From Phaeoceros laevis (taxonomy: Eukaryota; Anthocerotophyta; Anthocerotopsida; Notothyladales), in the NCBI GenBank assembly GCA_049999765.1, contig JBNGIQ010007722.1:1-23764 (forward strand): a DNA stretch of 23,764 bases, read 5' to 3'. A program made the position numbers and the translations under genes. The notes beneath the pieces were generated by a model, which had not been told where the DNA came from, did no database searches, and saw nothing but the letters and a program-made list of their open reading frames with translations. Of this stretch, positions 10,526-19,696 are shown piece after piece (the stretch's first letter is position 1; every line of letters starts with the position of its first letter).

Positions 10526-11390
10526 TTTATGCTCTAGTGCAACAGCAGGAGGAGTGGGTGCTTATCAGAGTACAACGGGCACGCCAAATGGAGTTGCCCC
10601 AAGATCTTCCAATTCCGAAAGACATAAAGGATTACTCAGTTGAACAAATCACACTCCTCAAGGTCCTGAATATATGAGGAGACTTCTACTTTTCAGGAAC
10701 GCATGTATATATGTTTCAGACTTCAACAAGGAGCACGGCCAAGGGGCCCCTTGACATGACCATGTTTGCGGATTGGACTTTAGAGGAAATGAAGAAGTTT
10801 GATGAGATTGGTATCGCATGTGGAAGTTGGGCTTTGCTTTGCTTGGGTTTGGTTTGGCTTGGTTTGTTTCCCGTTTTTATATTAACTGCTATGTAAACTT
10901 TCAGTGTTTTCTAATCTGTAACATTTAGGGCTAATTGTGATCCTTTTAGGAGCAAGGTCCCAAGCTACGGGATTAGTTGTGGAGATAGGACAGAAAGTCG
11001 GAGACAATATGGGTGGGTTTTGTTTAGGTAGTAGTTTGTTGTTGTTTTCTATTTAGTGTTTTACACATCTAAATGATTTTTCTGTGTTTTGGTTCTAATC
11101 TTTCAGTTCTAAGGCCAACAGTGAAGCATCATGGCGCAAGAAGTCTATCTATGCACCAACAGAGCCGATGGGACAGAAAGTCAAAGACAATACGGGTGGG
11201 TTTTGTGTATCTAGTAGTTTAGACTGGTTTTCTGTTCCGTGTTTTGCTTTTAATGTAGATAAATCTAAAAGGTTTCTCTCTCTGTGTTTTGGTTTTGATC
11301 CCTCAGTTCTAAAGCCGACACTGAATCATCATGGCGCAAAAAGTCTATCCATCAACCAACCAGAGCGGATGCTTTAGACCCTAAACCCTA
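10526..11390 (+). pseudogene. Multi-exon gene fragment of unknown identity, left arm of the inverted repeat
   Basis: I do not recognise this protein. A likely acceptor (tattcttgtgcag) precedes an exon reading VYALVQQQEEWVLIRVQRAR and ending near TLLK at about 10661. A block that is intact only in the right-arm copy, containing FADWTLEKMKKFDEIGIACG, corresponds to left-arm sequence disrupted by a stop. Two or three short duplicated exon-like blocks follow, each containing variants of GQKVGDNMG or GQKVKDNTG and then gtgggttttgt, a possible donor. Pyrimidine-rich stretches ending in cag precede the SSKA(N/D) blocks at about 11106 and 11308. The fragment has neither a convincing start nor an end, so it is probably captured or duplicated and non-functional. 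Confidence 0.4.
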
Positions 11391-11391
11391 G
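11379..11391. other. Telobox / interstitial telomere-like motif
   Basis: The sequence ccctaaaccctag is nearly two units of the plant telomere repeat CCCTAAA. It lies in the loop of the inverted duplication. In plants such teloboxes occur in promoters of translation-related genes, but a single short occurrence may be chance. Confidence 0.4.
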
Positions 11392-12637
11392 CATCCACCG
11401 AAGAACTTGGAGCCTGAAAAGCACTACTCTTTCTACAGTCAGCCGCACCTGCATAGGTTGGATTTGCAAAACAACTCAGGTTGACGAGAACATTGTCATC
11501 TGCTAGGAATCAAAACCAAAACACAGAGAGAGAAACCTTTTAGATTTATCTACATTAAAAGCAAAACACGGAACAAAAAACCAGACCAAACTACGAGGAA
11601 CACAAAACCCACCCGTATTGTTTCTGACTTTCTGTCCCATCGGCTCTGGTTGGTACATAGATAGACTTCTTGTGCCATGATGCTTCACTGTTGGCCTTAG
11701 AACTGAGAGATCAGAATCAAAACATAGAGAAATCATTTAGATATGTAAAACACTAAACAGAAAAACAACAAACTACTACCTAAACAAAACCCACCGTATT
11801 GTCTCCGACTTTCTGTCCTATCTCCACCACTAATCCCATAGCTTGGGATCTTGCTCCTAAAGGATCACAACTAGCCCTAAAAGTTACAGATTAGAAAACA
11901 CTGAAAGTTTACATAGATATTAATACAAAAACGGGAAACAAACCAAGCCAAACCAAACCCAAGCAAAGCCCACCTTCCACATGCGATCCCAATCTCATCA
12001 AACTTCTTCATTTTCTCTAAAGTCCAATCTGCAAACATGGTCGTGCCAAGGGCCCCTTGGCCGAGCTCCTTGTTGAAGTCTGAAACATATATACATGCGT
12101 TCCTGAAAAGTAGAAGTCTCCTCATATATTCAGGACCTTGAGGATACCCTAAACCTTGACGATACCTTGAGATGCCGGCAGGGCACCTGCCGTAACACAG
12201 CCTCTATAGACCAAGATCTAGGATGGGATTCCGCTTCACAGCTGCCGGACCGGCTCCAAATTTGAGCCCGTAGAAAGACGGAGCGGCGGATCCGAGGCCA
12301 GCCGCAATAGACAGGGAGGCCGAGCAGAGCAGGGGGTCTACTAATCTTAGATGGCAGGTCTAATCTTGTATTCGGTGCTAAAGAACCATGGTGATAGGAA
12401 TTTAAATACCCGCCAACATGGATTGTTCAAAGAACCTAAATAGGTAATCTGTATGTACGTAGGTATATACATACCTATGTATGTATGGGTTCCATGGTCA
12501 ACAGGAGTCTTGGGCATCAGGCATCAGCAACACTCATCGGACTGCGCCACCACCTCAACCACCAAATCCACATGTATTGCCGGATCTCACATTGTGGGCT
12601 TTCCATCTGATGCTGGGTTTTTTGTTGGGAGGCTATC

Positions 12638-12739
12638 GAGCACTGTGGTGCCGTGTGCGATCGGGCTGCCGCTGAGCACTGTGGATTCCGCATGTGATCG
12701 GGCTGCTCGTCGATCGGTGCTGGAAGCACCTCGACGAGC
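12638..12739. repeat. Two-copy tandem repeat followed by a hairpin
   Basis: A unit of about 33 bp starting gagcactgtgg and ending gatcgggctgc occurs twice between about 12638 and 12704. Immediately after, gctcgtcga (12705-12713) pairs with tcgacgagc (12731-12739), with an inner ggtgc/gcacc stem. It lies just upstream of an LTR-end-like segment and may belong to the same element. Confidence 0.55.
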
Positions 12740-12742
12740 ACG

Positions 12743-12796
12743 AGGGGGGCCCTCCTGGGACCATGCCAACCTCCTCAAATAGCTACATACATATCT
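12743..12796 (+). mobile_element. LTR-end-like fragment, copy 1
   Basis: This stretch of about 54 bp (ccatgccaacctcctcaaat inside) is closely related to 16320-16378, which lies directly upstream of a copia-type primer-binding site. It is therefore probably a relic of the same LTR family. No primer-binding site is seen after this copy, so it would be a truncated remnant. Confidence 0.4.
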
Positions 12797-13442
12797 CAGG
12801 AACCTCGAGCTTCTCTGATCAGCTCTTGCATCGGGGCTCTGCTAGCCGGTCGCGGGGCTTGGATCTCCTCCCTGGAAACTTTCTAGCCATTGCTGGTTGG
12901 CACGTGGTTTCAGGCTGGAATCATGGCGTGTAGGAATCGGGCTGCAATTTGCATCGACCTGTTCCACGACCACTTTGCTGGGCATGCTAGATCGGACAGC
13001 GGCATTGGCTGCATTTTGGCATTTCAAAGGCTGCTGCAATTTCTAATTTTCGCTCATGTCGGCTCGATCTCAACCTGCTGCGACGGTGGCCATTTCTACA
13101 CGTCTTTCGGGCTGGGCTTACCATTTATAGCTGCAAGGTGCAGACTGTTCGGAGCGCGCCCGAATCAATCGGGATGCTTGCTGATCCACCTGCCCTTCAA
13201 TTTCAACACATGAATTGATGGGCTGCAGAACCGCTCTAGCTGCTAGATCTGTGGAACCTCGGGCTTCGGCACATTGGGAGTCGGACTGGATTCAGCGGGT
13301 TGGCGATCGGGATGCAAGGCTGCAAGACAATCTGCAATTCTAGCTGTTGTGTTTCCTTTTACCATTGACCTTTTCTCCTTTTTATGTCCAACATAGAGGG
13401 ACACGGTGGATCTGCACTCCAACCTGTGGCAACTCTGTCTCA
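12797..13442. other. Spacer, possible degraded element interior
   Basis: No intact gene is visible. Phrases such as atcgggctgcaattt are compositionally like the preceding repeats. Open frames on both strands lack motifs. Confidence 0.3.
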
Positions 13443-13910
13443 ATGGTTGACTTGCACGAATTCTCAAAATCGCACGCCCCTCCAACGAATGCTGTAAAAT
13501 GCATAATGAAATTGGAAAGGCTGTTCAAGCAATTCCGGACTGACATCAAGAAATTGTGGTCAGCTAATGACGCTCTCCAGGCTGATTCTAGGTTGAAAGC
13601 TTCTCAGTTTGAGGAACCGGGGGTTGAATTCCATGCTTTGAAGATGCTCTTTGAAAAAGAGACCCAACAGTGTCAAGCAGAGATTCAATCACAGCAATTG
13701 CAGATTGCTACACTTCAAAAGCAATTGGGTGTCAAAATTCCGATAATACGAGCGGATCTACTTCAGCATCAACTCCAAATTGATGCTGAAGCAGTTGGCT
13801 GCTTGCCTGCAGAAGCAGTTGGCTGCTTGCTTGCCGAAGATTGTTGTTCCTCAACTCAAGTCGACCGGATCTAATGCAAGATCTCAAGCAACATCAAGAG
13901 CAACAGGTCG
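13443..13910 (+). pseudogene. Coiled-coil reading-frame remnant
   Basis: I do not recognise the family. The frame begins MVDLHEFSKSHAPP and continues with heptad-like, Glu/Gln/Leu-rich sequence (LFEKETQQCQAEIQSQQLQI, then TLQKQLG), typical of a coiled coil. At about 13780-13830 a 24-bp tandem duplication (gaagcagttggctgcttgc twice) is present. In another frame this duplication reads KQLAACLQ-KQLAACLP and continues PKIVVPQLKSTGSNARSQAT, so the original protein probably stayed helical and a frameshift separates the two parts. It could be a captured host exon or a retrotransposon gag relic. Confidence 0.3.
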
Positions 13911-15600
13911 CCTCATTTGAGAATAATTTTAGTGCTGCTTACTTGCCTAACAAGAACTTCCACAGTTCAAGGAAGAGATTTTGCAGCGCACTTCTGCTTT
14001 TGGATCGAATAAGAGTACGGTAAACGTATTGTTGGTGCTATGATTTTGTCGTGATTCGATCCCTATGTTCATATTAACTGTAGATATGGTTCGGCATTCC
14101 TTTGTTTGAAATTCCCGTATTCTATTCAATAATAATCACGTACGGTTAGGAAACACCTTCTCACTCCGACATCTTATGGTATCAACTAAAACATCTTCCA
14201 TGGTTTGTAGCTTCATGTTAATAACTTTGTTGCATATAGATAAATTGGATCTGTAAAAAAAAAAGCTCTAAACAAGCTTATTAATCTATTTAACTGTAAA
14301 TCTCTTTCCGCACCCAATCTTTTCCTTCATTTGAACCATTCTTCATAGAATAGTGAATAGGAACAGAAAATGCGCGAGAAGTTTAATATTTAGAAGTAGG
14401 CGTATACCAGTATATAAACTAAATAAAAAATCTTTTGCAACAAACATGCTTAAATGAGACGGCGCTACGAATATGATTCGATCAAATATTGATGTACCTT
14501 CAATGGTTCTATAATCCCAACTAGCGTATGCAAATGGATGGTGCATAGAAGCGGGCCTACTCCTGGCCGCTTACACGCCGTTAACAGGCCCAGAGATAGG
14601 GCGTGGGAGGCCCCGCCGCTGGACGCTATTCACAAGAGAGGCGCCCCGTTCACTAGGTTGAAGCTTGGATTTTGATGACTTTTGATTGTCCCCATAACAC
14701 CAACCACGCATGGAATCCTCGTGCCAGACTTGGTAGTTACCTTACAGCTAGGGGCCATTGTGCGTAAGGGCTAGGTTGTTTGGCGTTGGAGTCCATAGGG
14801 CCTTGGACGGTCTCCAGACTTCCGAACCACCACAATTGGTTCTTGGCAGGACACCATGGATTCGAGGGCCTAAACTCTTCTTCAACCCTGGAGGCATATG
14901 CGGAGAAAACTCGCAGCCGTGTGCTTCTCAAAGGAGAGAAGAAAAAGGCCCTTATAAACAACAAGCCTACCTATGCCCATAGGACTAATCTACCCTCTAA
15001 CCTTAAGTTGGAAGCCTTAAGGAGGAAGGAGTCCGACGGGGCCTGCCCTGAAGAAGTGAGCGATCAAAAGCAAGCTTGCTTTTTTCGCTTTGTTCGCCTT
15101 GTACGCGACCCTTAGCATGGTACGAGCCAACAAGGCAAAAACTGGCTTGCCTACTCGTGTCGAGGCCACTCGGCCACGGCCTCAGGGGCCGCCGGCCGGC
15201 CGACTCTGTGCCTTTGGCCTCCGGTTTGCCGGGGATATGGGGTCTTAGATAAAGAAAAATACAAGCTGCATATCAATCTTTTTTATATACCTTAACCACA
15301 TCTTTGGAATAAAATCCAGTTAAAAAAGGAAATCCGATTGGAGATAAGCTGCCTATAAGCATCATAGCACAGGTAACACGGAAGCAAGCTTTTGCGGTTT
15401 TACAAATTCATCAAGCACAAAGAAAATGATTATATATAGCTATTCTTACAGATTCTACAACAGGTGGGGTTATTGCTAGTCTCGGTATGCTGGGAGATAT
15501 AATTACTGCTGAACCTAAAGCACTACCCTTCACTGAAATAAAAGTAAATAAAAGGTAGAAGTATAGCCAGCATTATTATTCATTTAATTAATAGGCTAAA
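13911..15600. other. Intergenic, no supported gene
   Basis: The stretch 14030-14550 is AT-rich and featureless. From 14560 to 15240 it is GC-richer, with open frames of up to about 110 codons but no family motifs. A palindrome aaagcaagcttgcttt lies near 15066, and a GC-rich stretch with ggccgccggccggccg near 15190. The sequence from 15240 to 15600 is AT-rich. No LTR, tRNA or transposon terminus could be confirmed. Confidence 0.4.
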
Positions 15601-16127
15601 GGGTCCGTGCAAGCTATAGTCGGTCGTTTTTGCACGAGTACTTGAGTACTTGAGCTAGTTTATTTCGCGTCATTCATGATGGGGTAAAATGACAGGGTAA
15701 CTAGTTACCCCAATCAAGATATGACGGGATAATTATTACCCCAATCTGATCCAAAAAAGTCAAAAAAAGTACTCAATGTCCTCAAAAAAAGTACTCCTAC
15801 CTTGCATGAGTTTCACCCAACCAAGGTACTTTTGTGGGAGGGCCTACCCACATGTAAAAAATGGCACCTAAAACAAGTACTAGAAAGTACTTTTTCCGAA
15901 CCCTGGACATAGTACTTTGCATCCTATTTTAGCGTGTAACTTTTACGACATGTGTCCATTTTCAAAAATTCTTACATATTCTAAAAGCTCTCAATGAGAC
16001 GAACATCCTTGTCTCTTTTTTATATATTTGAATAGCGCGAGTGCCATTTACGAACGGTCAAACTTAAAAAATGATTGAACGTGAGGGCGGACACCAAAAA
16101 ACGACGCACTGTAGCTTGCACGGACCC
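15601..16127. mobile_element. 527-bp MITE-like element with terminal inverted repeats
   Basis: The left end gggtccgtgcaagct is exactly matched in reverse complement at the right end, and the similarity continues to about 30 bp with mismatches. The tetranucleotide taaa flanks both sides (15597-15600 and 16128-16131), an apparent target-site duplication; a 2-3 bp duplication with slightly longer ends is also possible. The interior has no transposase. It contains a perfect palindrome gggtaactagttaccc (15695-15710), a diverged copy of that block about 30 bp on, and seven AGTACT palindromes. It is best read as a non-autonomous DNA transposon; the superfamily is not settled. Confidence 0.75.
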
Positions 16128-16319
16128 TAAATATATAATGAACCATCGGATATAAATCGCTGGGATTCATACCGGCATAAAGAAACGGCAACCGCCACAA
16201 AGTCACAGGACACTCCCCAACGGTCGTGTCCACACGCACGTCTTTTAAGCGGCCACACGGGCACGCCAATCTATCACTTCTTTATGCAATCCATCTGCCG
16301 GGTGCCCGCATATGGGCAA
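16128..16319. mobile_element. Possible LTR body upstream of a copia-type primer-binding site
   Basis: This segment lies between the MITE-like element and the LTR-end-like segment. If the primer-binding site at 16403 is real, the 5' LTR should occupy part of this interval. A TG start could not be assigned, and the MITE may have inserted into or next to the LTR. Confidence 0.25.
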
Positions 16320-16414
16320 GGGGGGGACCCTCATGGGACCGTGCCAACCTCCTCAAATAGATACATACATACATACATCTGCCATCGATCCTAAGTTCTA
16401 GATGGTATCAGAGC
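16320..16414 (+). mobile_element. LTR 3' end and tRNA-iMet primer-binding site (copia type)
   Basis: The sequence tggtatcagagc at 16403-16414 is the standard primer-binding site of plant Ty1/copia retrotransposons, complementary to the 3' end of initiator methionine tRNA. The preceding 16320-16378 resembles 12743-12796. No gag, protease, integrase or reverse transcriptase follows, so only the 5' end of an element remains. Confidence 0.5.
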
Positions 16415-17100
16415 ACGGGAATGGACTTCGCCGCGCCGCCTTTTAGCAAGTGCGAGATCTGCGACAGCAGTGCCTGCATCAGAAATCTTAAGCACGAAGA
16501 TTTTTGATCCCTGATTGCAACACTGAAAATCGCATTGAGCAGGGTATTTGTACGCTACACCTTGGCTATTTTTTGGTGTCCACCCCCCCCGCCCCACATG
16601 GTTTTGGTGATTTTTAAAATACATTTTCGTCCTCTTCCACTTGTTAGATTGCTGCAAAATGGTACTTTCTAGATTCGTCTCGTTCTCCTCTATTAGAATA
16701 TACTCGAATATTCTGATTTTATGTAGTAACATGAGGCACTATAGGCCGTTTTCGGCTAAAAGTACCAGCTGTCCACCCCCCCTCTGAGTACTTCCATTTC
16801 TAGAAATAGTACTTGGAGGCACGGGATCCACCTGTCCACTTGTACCCCCGACCAAACCGGGGACGTTGAGTCCGAAAAGTACCTTCATTTTTTAATTTTC
16901 CCTAATTTGCTATGTATAAGCTAATTTTCCTTGATTTGTGCACACTCGGGCTACTTGGGTACTTTTTAAGTAACAGAAACACGAAACGGCATATAGAACA
17001 AAGTTTTTGGCGTTTAAGGTTCAAGTAACGACAAATTGCCTTTTCGTGGGATCCCACGAAGTTTGAACGTGACTTGTCAGAGAGCTGCTAGGGCTTGCCC
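16415..17100. other. Element remains, no gene
   Basis: After the primer-binding site the sequence has no coding feature. It contains a C-run (16584-16591) and the words gagtacttcc and atagtacttgg near 16790-16815. Several ggtact or agtacc words announce the AGTACT-rich zone further on. Confidence 0.35.
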
Positions 17101-17826
17101 GCCAACCGCCAGCTCTCTCTCTTTCTCTCTGCTCCCGCCCTCTCCAAGCTGACCTCGTCGCCATAGCCAGCCGCCCAGAGCTTGCCGCCGCCACGGTGAT
17201 CTCTTGCGCTTAGGAGCAATCCACCCTGCCAGGTAATGTGCAACTGCCGGAATGCATGCGCAGGTCTTTAGTATGCATCTTCATGGTTTTGCAAACCTTC
17301 AACGTGTGTGTCTTAACCTTCTTGCTGTGGGTTGTTTCCTAGGCCTCCCAGGCTCTTCACCATGAAGCGCATCAGGGCAGTTCCGCCTGATGCAGTTAGT
17401 TGGAGACAGGTGCAGGCCCGTCAGCTGGTGGTGGAAAACGTGTGCAAAAGAGCTTGATGAAGGTCAGTGGACCAGGTCATTCCAGGGACAAGCTGGCTGC
17501 AAAACACTCAATCATTTCGGCGTGTGTGTCTCCTATGAAACAAGGATTCGATTGAGAGATTGCCCGCCAAATTGGTGTGCATCGTTCCAACATTACTAAG
17601 GCCATGATGCGGAGGAAGCTGATTGATGAGCGTGGTCAGGGCTTGTGGGCAATGTTCAGCGAGGTCGAGGCGATCTGATGTGCTGGACAACGCAGCACAA
17701 ATTTTGGTGATGGACTTTTGGAAAGAACAGTCGTCTCCTTCTCCGAATGCGAAGGATGTTATGAATTTTGAAGAGGTAGATGGGGCGAAGGCTGGACATC
17801 CTACCCACTACCTTCAGTGCTCAGAG
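17101..17826 (+). pseudogene. Broken transposase-like gene with helix-turn-helix segment
   Basis: A CT-rich leader is followed by a likely intron (donor at 17233, ccag|gtaatg; acceptor at 17342, tttcctag). After it an ATG at 17362 opens MKRIRAVPPDAVSWRQVQAR, which stops after 31 codons. A second frame carries AAKHSIISACVSPMKQGF and, after an in-frame stop, IARQIGVHRSNITKAMMRRK, which looks like a helix-turn-helix. The third frame continues VLDNAAQILVMDFWKEQSS, then PSPNAKDVM and HPTHYLQCSE up to a possible donor at 17827. Coding sense thus jumps between three frames, so the gene is dead as assembled. The HTH plus FW...SPN.KDV pattern recalls DNA-transposon proteins of non-model eukaryotes, but I cannot name the superfamily. 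Confidence 0.4.
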
Positions 17827-17936
17827 GTACTACACTTAGTACAATTGGCAAGCTTTGAGTACCACATCATGCTAGTAAGTACAGGTTGTAGTAGTGATAG
17901 TACAACAGCTTGTAATTCAGTACTCTTGGCAGTGCA

Positions 17937-18240
17937 CACTTAGTACTAGGTGGTTCTTCTTAGTACTGGGTGGGTTCTTCTTAGTACTCAATGGGTTCTA
18001 CTTAGTACTGGTTGGGTTCTATTAAGTACTGGGTGGGTGACAACTAATACTGGGTGGGTTACACTTGGTACCGTGTGGGTGACACTTAGTACTGGGTGGG
18101 TGACACTTAGTTTTGGTGGGTGATAGTTAGTACTGGTAGGTGACAATTAGTACTGGGTGGGTGACACGTAGTACTCATTGGGTGACACGTAGTATTCATT
18201 GGGTGACACATAGTACTGGGTGGGTGCCATCAGTACAACT
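17937..18240. repeat. Minisatellite with TAGTACTGGGTGGGTG core
   Basis: About a dozen imperfect copies of a 23-31 bp unit built on ttagtactgggtgggtgaca occur in a row, with variants in which the core becomes tagtactcattgggtg. It sits directly downstream of the broken plus-strand gene. Confidence 0.85.
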
Positions 18241-18302
18241 GCATGAACGGGAGTACTGATGGATGGTACTAGTAGTACTTGTGTCTTCTAACGAGTACTC
18301 TA

Positions 18303-18480
18303 CCAGGGCTATTAGTACTAATTTCTGCCAAGTAGCACTCAAGTAGTTCTGCTGATAGTACTAATTTCTGCCAAGTAGTACTCAACCAGTAGTAAATTTT
18401 GCCAAGTAGTACTGAATCAAGTACTCACGGGTACTATTTAGAGTGCAAGTACTTGGTTTCTCTAGCAGTTCTAGTACTCC
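18303..18480. repeat. Second AGTACT repeat block
   Basis: Copies of tagtactaatttctgccaag recur at about 18313 and 18356, and a shortened variant near 18392. They are interspersed with further AGTACT palindromes (about seven in 180 bp). The unit differs from the preceding minisatellite although it shares the palindrome. Confidence 0.7.
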
Positions 18481-18531
18481 ATGGCCTGTACGTTGCACTA
18501 AAGTACCCTGCAGGAAGAGTCACTACCTTAC

Positions 18532-18705
18532 GTGGGTGCTGAAGGCACTTGCGGCGTATTTTAGTGCAATGCCCTTGTTGGTGCCACATTGGTCATAACA
18601 CTCTTCTTTCATGTCCTGGCCATGTGGAGTTGCGTTGACCCCGTGCTTTGAGGCAAAATTATACATTCCAACCTTTGACAGAGGTGCAAACTTAATATTG
18701 TTATT
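18532..18705 (-). pseudogene. Isolated exon-like block, transposase-like
   Basis: On the minus strand this reads KFAPLSKVGMYNFASKHGVN followed by ATPHGQDMKEECYDQCGTNK and KYAASAFSTHV. It ends exactly at a strong donor (cac|gtaagg). Composition and openness are protein-like, and the HG...(D/H)G...K layout is reminiscent of catalytic-domain segments in some cut-and-paste transposases. That comparison is from memory and weak. No contiguous partner exon downstream was found. Confidence 0.35.
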
Positions 18706-19189
18706 CAGAGTAGATTTTGATTTTGTTCAAATCACTGGGGACGGGAATACAAGTATTGCAGGAAGTGACGAGCGTACATGCACTGCATGAAGTGACTACA
18801 AAAGCCATGGCTGCAGCGGGCAGCGGCATTTTTATTGCTGGGGTTCAACTCCTCACTGGCTTTCTACACAAGTGTTTTTTTCAGCATCACAACATTATTT
18901 GCAACACATGTTTCTGAGATTGTGTGTGTTGGTTCAGTGGTGTTTTCCAGATTCTAAAGATGTCCAGCGTTTTTTGCAGATTGTTAGAGGCTTGTTCAAA
19001 ATGTGGCATGTGAGGCTACTTGTACAGCGAATGTGAAACGGACTGCATCTCCGAGGCCTATAAATGCAACATGTTCAGGTTCAGCACTTCACATATGTAA
19101 TCATTCAATCCCACGATAGCTTATATAACTTCTTATCTGATCATTCAATTCCCCCATCAGCTGAGTACTTAATGTCCTGCATGATTGTA
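18706..19189. other. Spacer with possible exon scraps
   Basis: No intact gene. On the minus strand a short open piece GLGDAVRFTFAVQVASHATF follows a possible acceptor (gcatttatag) near 19060, but it stops after 20 codons. Other frames are closed. Confidence 0.3.
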
Positions 19190-19255
19190 AAAGTGGCCAT
19201 GTCTAGGCCAGCTTACCCATGATTGTAAGAGTGGTCCTGGCTAGGCTAGCTAGGG
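19190..19255. repeat. Two-copy tandem repeat
   Basis: The word catgattgtaa followed by agtgg(c/t)c recurs with an offset of about 36 bp (around 19180 and 19218), followed by ctaggc in each copy. It overlaps the 3' edge of the minus-strand exon-like block at 19246. Confidence 0.6.
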
Positions 19256-19356
19256 TCTTGGCCGCCTTTGAACAAAACTTCAATAGCAAGCTGCCCAATT
19301 TCATTGTTGGTGGTGTTCATAAAACACCATTCAAACTTATCCACACATAGCGTGAT
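19246..19356 (-). pseudogene. Isolated 3' exon-like block
   Basis: On the minus strand a good acceptor (gttaacag) precedes ITLCVDKFEWCFMNTTNNEI, then GQLAIEVLFKGGQDPS and a stop: 36 codons plus the stop. The sequence looks like genuine protein but I cannot assign a family. It may belong with the minus-strand block at 18532-18705 and the one at 19697-21127 as pieces of one decayed gene. Confidence 0.35.
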
Positions 19357-19696
19357 CTGTTAACTGGAAAGTTGTACAATACTTAAGTGCCTTGCTGGCC
19401 AAATGATGTAAAATTGAATCCCTCACCTGTAAGTACTGGTAGTATGAGGGTACTCTAGGGTACTCTTGGTACTCTTCAACTTAGTACTTATATAAAAAGG
19501 AGTAGAGCTTGTATTGCTAGAGCTTTGACTTAACAAAAAAAAACCGTAACCTGCTTTCAAGCCGCAAGGGTAGTTGGGTATGTAGCTAAATAAAAAGCAT
19601 GACTGCCGACTATAACTAGCCTAACTTCCGAGAACAAACCAAAAAACTAGCTTCGGTGTCATACCAGGGGGCCTAGGCACAATAGTCACATCGTCG

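Larger units (their letters stand above)
10119..12279. repeat. Large inverted duplication (about 640-bp plus 115-bp arms)
   Basis: The left arm has two segments, about 10119-10231 and 10655-11299. Their reverse complements follow at about 12159-12279 and 11509-12144, leaving a loop of roughly 210 bp (11300-11508). Arm identity looks close to 90% or better by eye; for example gtagataaatctaaaagg is identical in both arms. The left arm has about 423 bp (10232-10654) that the right arm lacks, so the right copy carries a deletion or the left an insertion. The ends do not look like transposon termini. The arms contain exon-intron material, so this is an inverted duplication of a gene fragment. A read-through transcript would fold into a long double-stranded RNA. 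Confidence 0.85.

Noticed and set aside
14780-15115. 111-codon plus-strand frame (MALESIGPWTVS...)
   Set aside because: No homology recognised, no splice or promoter context, and an overlapping frame of similar size. Not supported as a gene.
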